NCBI GenBank assembly: GCA_028622995.1
Contig: JAJQJQ010000024.1
Location: 3,534,001-3,598,000 of the forward strand
Direction: 5' to 3'
From: Panagrolaimus kolymaensis
Taxonomy: Eukaryota; Nematoda; Chromadorea; Rhabditida; Panagrolaimidae
DNA: 64,000 nucleotides
The translations under genes were made by a program, and so were the position numbers. The notes under the pieces are model-generated. The model did not search any database. It was not told where the DNA came from and saw only the letters and a list, made by a program, of their open reading frames with translations. Within the stretch, counting starts at the first letter, position 1. Each line of letters begins with the position of its first letter. Of the stretch, positions 46,387 through 59,499 are shown piece by piece.

Positions 46387-47280
46387 ATAAATGCTTTTTT
46401 TAAATTTTTTTATTAAAAACATTATTTAAAAATAAAAGGTCAAAATTTCTGACATTCCAAGTTTGTTTTTTTGATTAAATTCAATTTCCATGCTTTCAAT
46501 TTAGCTCAAATTTAAAAAACATACAACAGTTTTATTTTGCACAATTTTTTTGTTTGTTTGTATTTTAATAATAAAAACACAAACATATGTATCTGTTTAA
46601 AATTTAAAGTTTATAAAAAAATAATAAAATATTTATTTTATTCTTTCTAAAGCAACGACAACAATGACAACTATATTTAATTTACTAATAAGAACAATTT
46701 CTATGTTTGTTTTTTGATACACGCAAAATTTTTGAAATTTTTGAACAACGACGACAAGAATAATAATACTATTTTAAAAGAAAGCAGATGAGGCAAGAAA
46801 AAATTTTAAAATTTTTAGACATATTTAAATTAAGGAAAAAAAATATTTTTTATATGATTTTGGCATAAATATAAATGTAAATACACTAACATATAATTAA
46901 ATATTTGAGAAGGAAAGATAATTTTAAAAAATAATAATAAAAAGAATGCAAGATAAAAAGAAATAAAGCAACCAAAATTTCAAGGAGGAATACTGTAATT
47001 TAAAAGAAAAGTTTCAAAAATTTAAAAATTTTCCTAACCAAAAAAATAATAATCAAATGATCAAAGTTTTTTTTTGAATAGAATTTTTCTAAAACTAATC
47101 TATTTTATTTCTTAAACCCTGTATGTATTCTCTCTCATTTTGGTAAATTATTTATAGGCGAATAAACTCTTAAAAAACTAATTTAAATTTTAAAAAATTA
47201 AGAGACAATTCAAAATAAAACTTTTCCTAAAAAAAATTAACTATTCAACCAAAAAATTGATATTTTATTTTTTGTAGTAA
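46387..47280. other. Convergent spacer
   Basis: Between NF-YA (plus) and the Myb/SANT-like gene (minus). AT-rich; AATAAA-type signals occur near 46428. Nothing coding. Confidence 0.45.
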
Positions 47281-49892
47281 TTAATTGTCGTCAGCTATCA
47301 TGGAAGCCGCTTCACTATCATCAATAATAATACTATTTTTTCTTAATGAAGAAGAATTATTACTATTATTTACAACTTCCACTAAACAATCACATAATCG
47401 ATCGAGTTTAGAACCAATTAAAGCACCAAGTTCATTTTCGATGCATTTATTTTTTGATGTTCGATTTAATCGAAGTTCTTGTAATATTAATTCTTGATTT
47501 GCAAGGATTTGTTTTTGAAGCTGAAAATTAAAGGGTTTTTTAAAAGTTTTGTTTTAAAATAATTAATTTTTTTTGTTATCAAAAACAAACAAAAAAATCA
47601 GAAAAAACGAATGTTTTTTAAAAGTTTTTTTCGAATAAAATTTAAAAAAGTTTATTTTTGTTTAATTAAAAGAAAAATCTTACTTTAACCATTTCATTTG
47701 TAAACCTTGAAGACGCTGATGAATTATTATCATTAAATAATAAAAATTCTTCATCCCCACTGCTGTTTCTTCCATTTCCATTTAAATTGTTGGTGCTATT
47801 ATAATTATGATGATGAATAATTTCGGGTGGAGATATTGTTGAAGAAATTTCCATTGCAGCTGCAACAGTTGAAGCTGAAGCAATTTTTCTTTTCTTCCTT
47901 TTTGCTGACCCCGTGGTTGCTGCTGCTGCTATTTGTGTTGTTGGAATAATTATTTTTTGTGGAAAAATATTATTATTATCTAATTTTTTTATAATTCCAC
48001 CAAAATCCGATGATGATGAGCTCGTGGCTGCTGGGGATGGATGTTGTGGAGGTTCATGAGCACTTTCAGGTCCATCAGGTGGTTGATGACGTTCATGAAT
48101 ATCTTGATTGTCATTTTCGTCTTCGTCGTCATTTAAATTTAAATTATTTGAATTACTATTATTATTTCCATTATTTAAGGCTGTGAGATTGGGTAATAAA
48201 TGTGAATTATTTAATAATAAAAGTAATTGCTGATTTAAAAGGTCTTGAGACGAAATGGATGAATTATTTCCATTATTATTATTATTCGAATTTGAATTAT
48301 GAAATATATTATTATTTTCATTATTATTTCCACCCCCGTTGCATGAACTTAAATCCGCTGGAGTTTGAGTTCTCGAAGAATAAATATTGTTGTCTGACGT
48401 TGAAGAACAATGATGGTCGCTGTTATTGTTGGTGATGGCGGCGCCAAATTGTTGAATTAAATCTTCCACTTTTATTCCATTTAATAAACTTAAATTATTC
48501 ATTGTCGTCGTTGTTGTTGTTGAAGGTGATGAATCTCGCGTGCTTCCACCACCACTTTCAAATAATTTTATAAATTCTCTTTCAGCTGGCGAAAATTTAT
48601 GTGTGGTATTATCGGTGGGTCTAAAAGAAATGGGTAAGAAGCTTAATTTACAAAAAAAAAAGATTTTTTTGTTATTTTAAAATTTTGAATTTTGATTAAG
48701 ATTTTCAAAAAAGTTTTCCATTATTTCGCAATTTTTTCATAAAAAATTTAAAATAATTCGAAATCAAAATTTCAAAAAAAATTATTTTGAATTTCTTAAT
48801 TTTTTCAATCAAATTATTTTTTGAATCCCTAATAAAAATTTTTATGCTTTTCCTTTATTTCTATTCTCTCGCGCTGACACTAACCTTAAATAAATGTTTG
48901 TACTTTGAGTTTTATTTTTGTCTGATTAAAACTGTCAATATCAAGAACTAGCAAGCAAGTAAGCCATTCACAAATTAAGAAATCATTAAAGCAATTTTTC
49001 CTTCGTTCTTTTAGGTACATTTTCTTACTTTTTTTCTTCACTTGAAGACTACAAAAAAAAAATCAAGGAACAGCTTGCAAAAAAAATCAAAGCAAGAAAG
49101 CTATCAATTTTCTCACTCCTAAAAAACTCATTTTTTTCTTTCAAGTTTTTTGTTGCACTTTTTCTTGGTTCCGTTGTTCTTATAATGTTAGTTAGTTGAT
49201 GATAGTTTTGCCTTCTTAAAAAAAAGAATTTTTTGTTGGGTGAACGTTGCTGCTGACCTTTAACACTTACTTGCAAAAAGGAAAAAAATCATCTCACTTT
49301 TTCCTGCAATGTTCCATCATTATTTTTTTAGTAAATGAAACGGGAAAAAGAAAAAAAAAGCAATGAGACTGACTAACTATAAACGAGTTTTTTATTCAAG
49401 TCTTTGCTTGAAAAATAAAATATGGTATGATACCTTATTTTCAAGAAAGAAAGAAATTGAATAATGACCGAAGGAAAAAAAGAAAAAAATGTATTTACAA
49501 AATTGTGTTATAAATGAAAATTTAAAAAGTTTAATTGCAAAATATTTGTTACTGTAAAGACAATGTTTTAATAAATAAAAAAAATTTCCCGAAAAATTCC
49601 AACTAAATTAGTTTTTTTTATCCAATCTTAAAAGCTTCACTCACCTTTTTCCAGTTTGTAATTTCTGTCTAGAAGTGCATTGAACATTTTGTAATTTCTT
49701 TTTATATTGTTCAACGGAAAATTGAGTATCAAAACTTTCATTTAATTCATCGGTAATGGATTTCCATATTTCCATTTTTCTTCTCCTTCCTTCGATATCT
49801 TGGGTGTGTTTACTTATTTCGGGATAATTATCATGATATAATTGGACCAATCGCAAAGTTTGATCACTTCTCATTATTGTCGCCATTTGCAT
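47281..49892 (-). CDS. Myb/SANT (MADF-like) DNA-binding protein with poly-Asn linker
   Basis: Exons 49892-49645, 48620-47684 and 47520-47281 on the minus strand give 474 aa. The first 80 residues form a three-helix Myb/SANT-like domain with spaced aromatics: LVQLYHDNYPEI, KMEIWKSITDELN, QYKKKLQNV. A long Asn/Ser-rich linker (about 110-330) holds acidic stretches and a basic KRKKRK signal that could be nuclear localisation. The last exon is a Leu-rich coiled coil (LQKQILANQELILQELRL) ending in an acidic tail. This order, DNA-binding trihelix then C-terminal coiled coil, is common in invertebrate regulators of the zeste/MADF type; a role in transcription is inferred. The first intron is 1,024 bp, much longer than the norm here. 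Confidence 0.75.
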
Positions 49893-52800
49893 TAATTAAA
49901 AATAAAATGGGGGAGGCGAAAATAAAATAAGAAAAGCTGCAAAAAATATGGAAAAGTAAAAATTAATTTTTAAATTTAATTCAAAAAAATCGTCACAAAT
50001 CAAGAATAAAAAATAAATAGGGTTTCATATCGAAAAAAAATTAAGTCTAAATTATACTTTCACGGTAAAATTGAGAAAACAAATTAATGATTTTGCCCAC
50101 AAATTTTTATTAAACCAAACGACTATTTTAGTTTATCTAAAAATTAAAGAAATTTTTATCATTAAAATAACTAAAAATCTTTCAGAGTTCAGCAAATAAA
50201 AAAACTCGACTTCACTTACTGTAACAACTTTCTCTGAAAATTCCAAATTTTTTTTTCTTTTTTTGAAAATTAAAAGAAAAAATATTATTTTTTAAACAAA
50301 AAAAGCACAAAAATACAAAAACATTTATAAAGGAAGAAGCTTAAGAATCAAGAAAGAGTTTAAGCACGAGAGAAAGAAAGAAAGCCATCCATTGTGACTT
50401 CCAACAACCACTGAGAAAGAAGACAAAAAACTAAAATGCAAGAAGAAGAAGGATGGAAAGAAAATACAATAAAAGTTGCCAAGGGCAATCTTTAGTTGCT
50501 TCTTCCTTTCTTTCTTGCTTTTTTTTAAGTTTGACATTTTTTTTTAAACAAAAAAGCTAAAAACGAAAATGCAAGTTAAAATAAATGTATGTGCTTCTTA
50601 TTTAGTATTCATAAGCCAAAGTCACAAAAAAAATATATGTTGAAATTAGCCAATGCAAAATTAAGGTACTCAACTATTTTTTGATTTGTTTGATTCGTTT
50701 GGTTCTAAAGGCTGCTATTATAGAAAAATTGTATTCTAGAAATAAACAGTAAAAACAACAAACAAAAAGCCACATGTTAGAGAAAATAATAAAATTTTGT
50801 AAATTTTAGTAACAAAAATAAAAAAATGGGGACATTGGTTAGAGATAAATAAAAACAGAACTTTTATAATTTTAAGATTTTGAGATTCACATCAATTCAA
50901 AAAAGAATTCAGTAAAATAAACTTGATCTTGTTTGTGAATCTCTCATTTCGATATGTTTATATCCAAAGACTAAACTTGCTTGGTTCATTAAAAAAATAA
51001 CTCAAACTAAAACCTAAATTTTAAAAAAAACCAGGAACAACAAGATCGACGACGACAAGAACAAGTTCAAAAAACGAGAAATGAGAAATGAGAAGCAAGT
51101 TAAAAAGCTGAAAGAAATAAAATAAAAAAAAATAATTTTTAAAACAAAATCTTGCTTCTCTCTTAATGAAGATCTTGCTATTAAAGCCATTTAAATGCCC
51201 TAAGGGTTTCTCGAACAAGTTTTTTAGTTTCCTTTCTTTCTTTTTCTTCTGCTTCTAGTAAGTTAAGAATCAAAAATGCTTCTTGCATCTAAATACATTA
51301 TTTTTTTTTTGCTCCTGCTTCTGGGTTTTTCTTGTTTTGTTTAGCGACGACGTACGTCAATCAACTAAGAAATAAAAAATATGGCGGCTGCGCAGCCATG
51401 AAAGGAAAAAAAAAGCAGGCGATGATGGTCATCTGAGAGATTCCATTGCTGCTACTGGCTTGTCGCTTGCTACTACTAATTTTTTCTTCTTTTGCTGAAG
51501 AATTTAAAAAAAAATCAAGGCAAAACTTGCTATTAACTAAAAAAAATGAAGAAAAATTCCTTTAGGCGACTCTATCTCTCTTCTTTTTTTTGTTATTGCG
51601 CTGCTTTGTGATAATGTTGATGAAGATGATAGACTACTGCTGTTGCTTCGACGCCGCTAATGTTGATGCTGATGGCTTCCAAAAAAAAAGAACGGGTGCT
51701 TACTTGTTTTATTCCTACACCCCCGAAAAAAAAATGGAGATAGCCAATCAAGCAAGAAAGAAATATTATCAAAAAAATATGTATCTCCGCTTGAAAATAT
51801 AACTAATGAAGAATAAATAAAAAAAACACGTAAATTTGGTGAATAAACGTCGCTGCTTGTAAAAGTAACAAAAAAAAATTAAAAGCATTGGAAATCTTAG
51901 AAATACAAAAATATTCCTCTTTATTTTAATTAATACTTTACTTTTTTCAAAATGAAACTTATTAAATAAAGAAATAATAACAAATGTAAAAATTAAGATA
52001 TAAAAAATGGCAAAATTTATTCAACCATGAAAAAAATATGCCTTACAAAAATTCAAAAATCTTTTATGAAAAATAATCAAAAAAGTGGTTTTTTTATTAT
52101 GTAATCAAAACGAAATCGAAAAGAAAAGCAAATATAATTTTTGAAAAACTAAAACAAAAAAGATACCGTAATTTAGCGTCTTTTTTTCTTCAGATTCTTG
52201 CTTTTGTTATTATCAAAAAAATGGCCTACTTTATATTTGTCAGTATTTCAGAAAAATTACTAACAAATGATGAAATTCAAAAAATTAGCATAAAGTTAAG
52301 ATTTGTCTTTAAAAAGTGATAACAAAATTTTAAGTTAAATTTTATGAGGGCTTTAACTTATTTTAAAAATCAAAAAAAGTAAATTTCTTTTGAACATCAA
52401 AAAATGCTACCCAACAAACTTGGTTTCTTATCATCGGAACCGATAAAAGTGAAGCGAAGAAGTGAAAAATGAAAAAAGAGAAGATTGAAGACGAACGAGT
52501 TCAGTGTCAAAGTCGAAGTCGCGCCAAAAAAAAAACAAGACTGATACTTCTTTTCTTTTTCCTGTTATTTTTCTTCTTCATTTTTCCTGTCTCAAATAAA
52601 AAAAATATATAAATAACGTTTTTCTTCTTCTTTTTTTTTAGTTTTAAGAAAGTTGAGAGAGACAAAATAGATAGATAGATCGCCTCACTTTGCGCTGCTC
52701 ACACTTGCTCACTTTTTTTTTCCGTTTCCTTCCTTTCTTCAAAATTTTTTTTTTTGCTGTTGCTGCAAAAAAATAAAAACTTTTGGTATTTATGTTTCTT

Positions 52801-55800
52801 TCTTTCTTTTTTTTCTTTAGGTGCTGCTGCTGCCGAAGATGGCGCAAAACCAGTTTAAAAAAAAGTTTTTTTAGTTTTTGAGCAACAAAAGTGCTTTTTA
52901 GGAAAGAGACAAAATGAGAGAGATAAATGAGAAGAAAGTTTTTAGGAGAGAAACATCATCACTATAAAAAAATAACATATAACGGTTAAAGAAAAAATTC
53001 GTTCATCTTCTTCTTCTGATTTTTTTGTTTGACAGAGTCTTTGTTTTAGGAAAAAGAAGAAGAAAAAAATGGACGATGGTCTGTCTTTATATTTTTTACT
53101 TACATATATTTCTTGTTTGGACTTACTTGAAAAAATAAAAGGAAAAATAACGTTTTTTTTGTTTTGGTTTTTTCTTTTGCAAGCAAGAAAGAGCCGAGCA
53201 AGTAAATGATTTTTTTTCATCCTCGAGCAAAACAGCCCACGTTAGAATAAAAGAAGAAAAGCATTTTTGGAAAGGTAAAGGTTAGGCACTGACTGATTTA
53301 GCGCAAAAGATTTTCTTCAATTCTAAAAAGAAAGCGAAAGTATAAAATGCCTTCATTTTTTAAGCAAAAACAACGACTTTTTAAAAAAAAATTAAAGGAT
53401 AATCCCATTATCTTACGGCATCAATGTTACTCGATTTTCTAAATTTATTTTCATCATCAAAAAATAATATTAAAAATTTTTAGTAAATGACAAACAAAAA
53501 TTATGAAAAATCAAGCATTTTTTTAAGGATTTTTTAATCCAAAAAAATTTGGGAAACAACATTTTTTCAACTCGCAGAAAATTATTACTCAACTTTAAAA
53601 ATAAAAAAATATAATTAAAGCGGCAGGCAAGCAATCTTGGAACAATGAAATTCTTGTTATAATATTTTTAAGTTCGACTTAAAAAAAGTCACTGAACTCA
53701 TGCATAAACTTTTATTTTTAAAGAAGGTGGTGACATACTTTTTCTTTTAGGATTTTTAAGATTGCGCATAAGGCTTTTAATATTGATAAGATTTTAAGTT
53801 TTTTCTCATAAGAAAAATATTCAAGTTTTATTGTCTGCTTGTTTCTAATTTTTTTTTAATTTGGATTGATTTCGGACAAAATCCTTAATTCAATCCATAC
53901 TTTTAAAAGCACCCCTTAATTCTGAATAAATAAATTAGCCCCAATCATATTTTAAATTTTATCCCGTTTTCATTTCTAATAAAAATAATACCGTACTTTG
54001 AATGTGCAACAGCAGATAAAATAAAATAAAAATGATCCAATAAAAAAGTATTCTCAAAAAGATTGTGAATTTCTATTTCGGTATTTCGGAAGTACAGTAA
54101 AAACAAAAACAAAATGCTTTCATTGTTTCGTGGAAAAAAATTTCTTTAAAAGATTTGATGCAAACAAAAATTTTCCACTAACTCATTCTAATTCACCTAA
54201 TTTAAATCACTCAATTTTTTTTGATCCTATTTTTCATTTTTGTGGAGCTCTTTCGTATTATGTCGGTGGCATAATAATATAACCACAAGCAATCAAAAAA
54301 AATACAAATAATAATAACGACGTCGCAAACAAAAAAACAACAAAGTTTTAACTTTTTATTCTAGCATGCAAGCGAACAAGCAAGCAAGCAAGAAGCTTTC
54401 GCAGCCACCACAAAAGTATTTAAAAGCCAAAGCACCGATGAAGAAAAAAAATGAAGAACACGCTTATCTTCCATTTTTTTTCCTTCTTTGAAGCCGAAGA
54501 AGGAAGATAAGAATAAGGAAAAATGAAAGAGAGGGCACTTGAAAAAAGTAAGAAATGAAAGGAAGAAACACATCAACCACTGAAGCTTCATCTATCTATC
54601 TATCTAAATTTCCAAGCAGCTTTTTATTTTTCTTCCCTAAGTTATGAGTCCTAAACCAAATATGTATGTGTATGAGAAAAGTAAAAATGAAGAAAAGAAA
54701 AAAAAGTATGGAAAAAAACTGTGATTGAAAAACTAAAGCACATAGTTTATTTACCTTCTAAATATAATACATATTAACTTCTTCTTTAAGCAGACAAAGT
54801 AAAGATAGAAATAAAAGCGCTTCCATAAACTAACTAACAAACAGCTGAGTAGGATATTGTAATTTTCTTTTATGTATTTGAAAAAAAGAGAAAATAAAAG
54901 TTAGTGGTCAAAGATAATTACAAAAAAACAATAAGGGAAATACAAGGAAAAAAAGGGAGTGGATTTATTACGGTAACACTTTAGAAGAAAAAAAGAAGCA
55001 ATAAACGAAAAAACAAAACAGTCATAAAAAATTTCATAAAAGCAAGCACAATGAGAGTATGATAAATTGGATTCGAAAAATTAAAAAAAGTAACAGATGC
55101 ACAGCGTAATCATGGCGGAGTACAAATGGCAAGCAAACGATTCTTTTTGCAAGTTGCCAAACGACACCAAAATGCCAAAAGCAATGACTTTTTTTTATGA
55201 AAGCAACATCGAATGTTTCATATTGGCGATAAAACTACTAAATTAAGGATGCAAATAATACTTTTTATTATCAAAAAGTTTACCAAATACTTATATAATA
55301 TCTCATGATAGATTTCATCCAAAAATCCTCAATTTTTAAGTGTCCCTAAGTAAAGATTCGATGCATCAAAACTTGCAAAAAGTTACGTTAAGAAATTTTT
55401 TTTATTTTTCAATGAAATTCAAATTTGGTTGCACGAAAAGATTGATAATTATCTAACTTAAAAAATGCCTGGAACAGAATTTTTATTAAACGCATCTCTG
55501 ATTTTTTAATAATTATTAACATCACTGCGATGGTAAAAAAAACTTGTTTTTAGCAGTTGTTGCAAAAAGTTACGTTAAGAAAAAATCTTTATTTTTTAAT
55601 CATATTGAAATCTGCTTGCGCGAAACGATAGATATAAATGTAACTTAGAAAATGCCTGGAACAGAATTTTTATTAAACCCATCTCTGATTTTTTAATTTG
55701 TCGTTAACTTCAAAAAACTACCAAAAAAACCAAAAAATGCATGGTTTCTTATGGTTTTCCCTTTCTCTTTGCCTTCTTTTATGGCTCTCAACGCGATTGA

Positions 55801-56700
55801 GCTTGTCCATTTCTACTCCGCCTTTGATTAAAAATGATTGCGCTGTAGATGATGTATGTTAGTTTATTATCGCGATGAGATTAAAAAAATGTTAATTAGT
55901 GGAATTTTGTTGTCAAGTTTGCATTTTTAGATTCATCATCAAATTTATTACCACAACCTTTTCCACTCTTTTCATGTATCGATCGATGGCGATTCAAGTC
56001 CGTCCTCATCATCGTTTTCTTCTTTTTACTAAAATCATCATCCATTAGAGTCAATATGAATTTAAAAAACACTCAAAATGAATCCTTGTTGTTTTTTAAA
56101 GCACAAAAAAAATTTAAGTCTTAGAAATTCTTCTAACTTTCCATTCTTGCTTCTGGTTTTAATATTCCTACTACAACGATGAAATCAAGATTCTTCTTTC
56201 ATATTACTTTAAAAAAACTTTTTATTATGTATTTAATCTTAAAAATAATAATATGATGTGTCGTTGTTGTAAGTGAGCCAGTTAGTAGTTAGCCGTCAGT
56301 CACTTCACTCCTTTAACAGAAAAGCATATTCTCCTTTTTTTTATTGCTATTCAAACTCTACTGCTTGAGTCTCAAATATAAATGCATTTATATGTCTATG
56401 ATATTATGTGATTGTTAGCGCAAGATAAGCGTGACACTAGTGTTTTAGTTTCTTAGCTTTCATTCAAAAAAAAAAGTTTTTTCCTTTGATATTGAAAAAA
56501 AGATGGAAATGGGAAGAAGAATAAGTGGAAACAATAAAAAGTAAGCATATTTTAGAGATGTGAAAAAGCTTGGAAAAAATCTGTTTGAAGAATGCCACAA
56601 AGTTGAAACCATTGATACAATTTGAATTAGCAAAAAGTTATTTATTTCTATGCACACAATTACAAAATTACAATTTACATACAAACATAAAATGATTAAT
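49893..56700. other. 6.8-kb gene-poor region
   Basis: No coding gene could be supported on either strand. The sequence is AT-rich with poly-A/T tracts, a short GC-rich palindrome GGCTGCGCAGCC near 51385, ATCT microsatellite at about 54591-54605, an AAGC run at 54370-54392 and a 187-bp tandem duplication (55373-55720). Motifs of the form TACGGTA/TACCGTA occur several times here and elsewhere. It may contain distal promoter or non-coding RNA elements of the flanking minus-strand genes. Confidence 0.5.
55373..55720. repeat. Tandem duplication, period 187 bp
   Basis: TTGCAAAAAGTTACGTTAAG begins at 55373 and again at 55560. The unit continues with the block AAAATGCCTGGAACAGAATT, followed in both copies by TTTATTAAAC and CATCTCTGATTTTTTAAT. 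The copies have diverged mainly in the middle. No ORF, so this is non-coding repeat DNA of unknown origin. Confidence 0.85.
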
Positions 56701-58233
56701 TCAAATGGTTAAATCTTGTGTTTTTTGAAGTTTTTCACTTTTGTCTGTTGCTGTTGGTGCAGTTTTGATTGGACTTGGTTGTTGAGCTTTATTTGAGTTG
56801 GTTCCATGACTTGATTGTTGAGTTGGAGCAGTATCCATTCCACCAGCAGCAGCAACAACAGGTTGTATTGCAAGAGCATTATCAGTTCCAGTGGCTATAG
56901 CTGGAGCAGCAACAGAAGGAGCAGCAGGAATTCCCGTATTAGTTGATTTAGCATTGTCATTGTCGTTGTTCTTCTTGTTATTTCTTTTTGAAGTTTTCTT
57001 TCTTGATGAATGTGTTGTAAGAGATGTTTTATTACTGATGATATCTTCTACACCAGGACCAAAATCAACGACTTCATTCATTTTTGAATCAAATTCAACA
57101 TGATCGGTAGACTTTGGTTCAACATGAGGATCATTTTCAAGAGCATGTTTCTGAAACAAAGACAAAGGTAAGAGTAATGAAACAAAATAAGGCAGTAAGC
57201 ATTCCATCCTTTAGCAAGCAAAGAAATTCAATAAACTTACTAATTGAACTCTCTGTCGCTTTTTCAAAACCAATTGACCACGATGATTCCATTTTTCTGC
57301 AGAAATATGTTCAGGTGCTAATGGTCCATGAGCTTTAGGTGTACACAATGGATTTTTAACAATTTCAAGAGTTTTGCTTTCAGGTTCTTCAAATGATGTT
57401 GACATATCTTCAGGATTTTCTTTTGAACCTCCAAGAGTTTTTGAAGCTTTTACTTTCTTTTGACTTCCAGCATTACCATTTCCTGTTCCACCATCTAACT
57501 TTGGTTCATCATCATTGATGCTTGAATCAGGTTGAATTTGATTCATATAACTTTCCTTTTTTCTAGTAGTGTTTATTTCTTTGACTTTTTTCTTTTGATC
57601 CTTTGATTCTTGTTGAGGTTGTTCACCTTTGGGTGATTGAGCAAAAATTGATGTGACTCCGTTTCCAGCCGATGATCGTCCATTTGCAGGTGCTTTAGGA
57701 GGTTGTGCTAAAAATGGAAGCTATGAAACATATGGAACAAACACACAACTCAGATGTGATTCACTAAAGCAAAAAACTCTTACTTTTTCCAGCAGAAGCT
57801 TTATCATTCTTTGGTGGTTGTTGCTTTTGTTGTCCAGCAGCATTAGCTTCAGCATCTCTTGCTCTCTTCTTTTTTCGACGCACCAACCATATAACAAGAG
57901 CAATAATTCCAATAAGGAGCACAGTACCTAATACACCTCCAAGTACACCAGCAATTATAAGAACCACATGGTGATCAGGATGTTCGTGTTTCGAATGATC
58001 ATGATCATCACTGAAAATAAAAGTTGAAGCTTCAAAGTTATCAGCAACGTTAAAGACACTTACTTATGAGGTGAAAGTTGATCGGTATGAGCGAGTCTAA
58101 AAAACGAAAAGATAAGTATGAATAACTTCAAAAAAAGAGAAAAACAAACTTACTTTCCATTATCTGCTGAAGCCAATACCAAGAATGTCGATGATAGGAT
58201 AATAATAAAATGAAGATTCATTGAATAAAGCAT
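56701..58233 (-). CDS. Single-pass membrane protein with His-rich ectodomain
   Basis: Five exons on the minus strand: 58233-58154, 58096-58064, 58010-57784, 57707-57241 and 57150-56701, giving 418 aa. A signal peptide (LHFIIILSSTFLVLASA) is followed by a very short ectodomain of about 40 residues rich in His/Asp (DDHDHSKHEHPDHHVV). Next come a Gly-rich TM helix (IAGVLGGVLGTVLLIGIIAL), a stop-transfer RRKKKR, and a long polar cytosolic tail with PKAP, KENPED and several TAP/SP phosphorylation-like sites. No known domain was found. The His/Asp cluster next to the membrane could bind divalent metals; this is inference. It lies about 490 bp downstream of RPL10 on the same strand, but that gap is long for an operon. 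Confidence 0.72.
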
Positions 58234-58724
58234 GTTACAAAAACGTTGTCTTTTCGAATGATAGAAATAAAGTCAAATGATTTTCATGATGAAAACATTC
58301 TCAGTTTTGATGGCTCATGCAAATTTATAACATTTTTCACTTTCTTCTGAGTCTGCGTTTCATTCAGTCAAAGTTGGGAACGATTCGTGGGAAACGAAAG
58401 AGTGGGATCAGAAAAACTAGCATAAAAACCATCGCAATACAACATCTTTATCATTCTCATCACACACAAGGGAAAAAACCATTGCTTGTTAGTGATTACA
58501 ACTACTAATGCGATAAAAGTTTCTCACAAGAATAATGCACACATCCAAAACCAAACAAACTCGGTCAAAACCCAAAAAAAAAACATTGTGTAAAAAGGCA
58601 ACAATGTTCGAAACACAAATGATAATATTTACAAGGAAAAACATAAACTTTATTATAACGCAACAAAAAGCTTTATTGAAACAACAAAGGAAAAATGGAA
58701 AGAACAATGAAACAATGAAACAAC
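58234..58724. other. Spacer between RPL10 and the membrane-protein gene
   Basis: Contains the minus-strand poly(A) signal of RPL10 (AATAAAGC, near 58672) and the promoter of the membrane-protein gene. Nothing coding seen. Confidence 0.45.
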
Positions 58725-59478
58725 TTAAATAGGATGTTTAATGTAACGACTCAAAGGTCCATGAGGTGTAAGAAGTTTCACATTTGCTCCATCATTGACG
58801 AGATGACCACTATCACGAAGTTGTTCATATTCAGCTTTATCGAATTTGGTGAAGCCCCATTTGCGAGATGTAACGATGAATTGACGTCCAGGGAACTTGA
58901 ATTTAGCACGACGAAAAGCTTCAAGAGCATGTGCTTCATGCTGAAAAATGAATACATAGAATAATAACATGATCAATAAAAGCTAAAGAAAAACTTACTT
59001 GATCACGAACACGAATAGACATAAGAATATCATTGAGTCCAACACGAGCAACAAGACCTTGAGGTTTACCAAAAGCTCCTCTCATACCAGTTTGAAGTCG
59101 ATCAGCACCAGCACATGATAACATCTTATTGATACGAACGACATGGTAGGGATGCTTTCTTACACGCATATGGAAGCCATCTTTACCACAATTCTTGACC
59201 ATGTATTTGTTTGCACAAATACGAGAAGCTTCGAGTGCCTAAAAGAACAAACGTTAAAGAAGAAGAAGAATATAAAAAATCAAACTCACTTCGGATGAAA
59301 CTTGTTCTCGTTCATTTGAAATCATATGAACACATGTTGGAAATTCATCAACAGTTGCACGTTTCTTTCCCAAATCAAAGATACGAATCTTTGGATCAGG
59401 AACACCACGACAGAAGCGAGATTTCGGATATGGCTTGTTCTTGATGTAGCGATAACAACGAGCAGGTCGACGTCCCAT
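58725..59478 (-). CDS. RPL10: 60S ribosomal protein L10 (uL16)
   Basis: Exons 59478-59290, 59238-58999 and 58940-58725 on the minus strand give 214 aa, the exact family length. Hallmarks are [20 protein letters not shown] at the start, the flexible-loop region [19 protein letters not shown], and [14 protein letters not shown] near the end. uL16 sits by the peptidyl-transferase centre, and in known systems its loading is the last step of 60S maturation. Codon usage is more C-ending than in the neighbours, as expected for a highly expressed gene. TTTTTCTAG lies 12 bases before the ATG, an acceptor suited to a spliced leader. Introns are 51 and 58 bp. Confidence 0.98.
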
Positions 59479-59490
59479 GGTTATTGAGAC

Positions 59491-59499
59491 CTAGAAAAA
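59491..59499 (-). promoter_or_regulatory. Trans-splice-type acceptor before RPL10
   Basis: On the minus strand TTTTTCTAG ends 12 bases before the RPL10 start codon. A strong pyrimidine-AG this close to the ATG with no upstream donor in evidence suggests spliced-leader addition, as in most nematode ribosomal-protein genes. A cis-spliced 5' UTR intron is the alternative. Confidence 0.5.
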
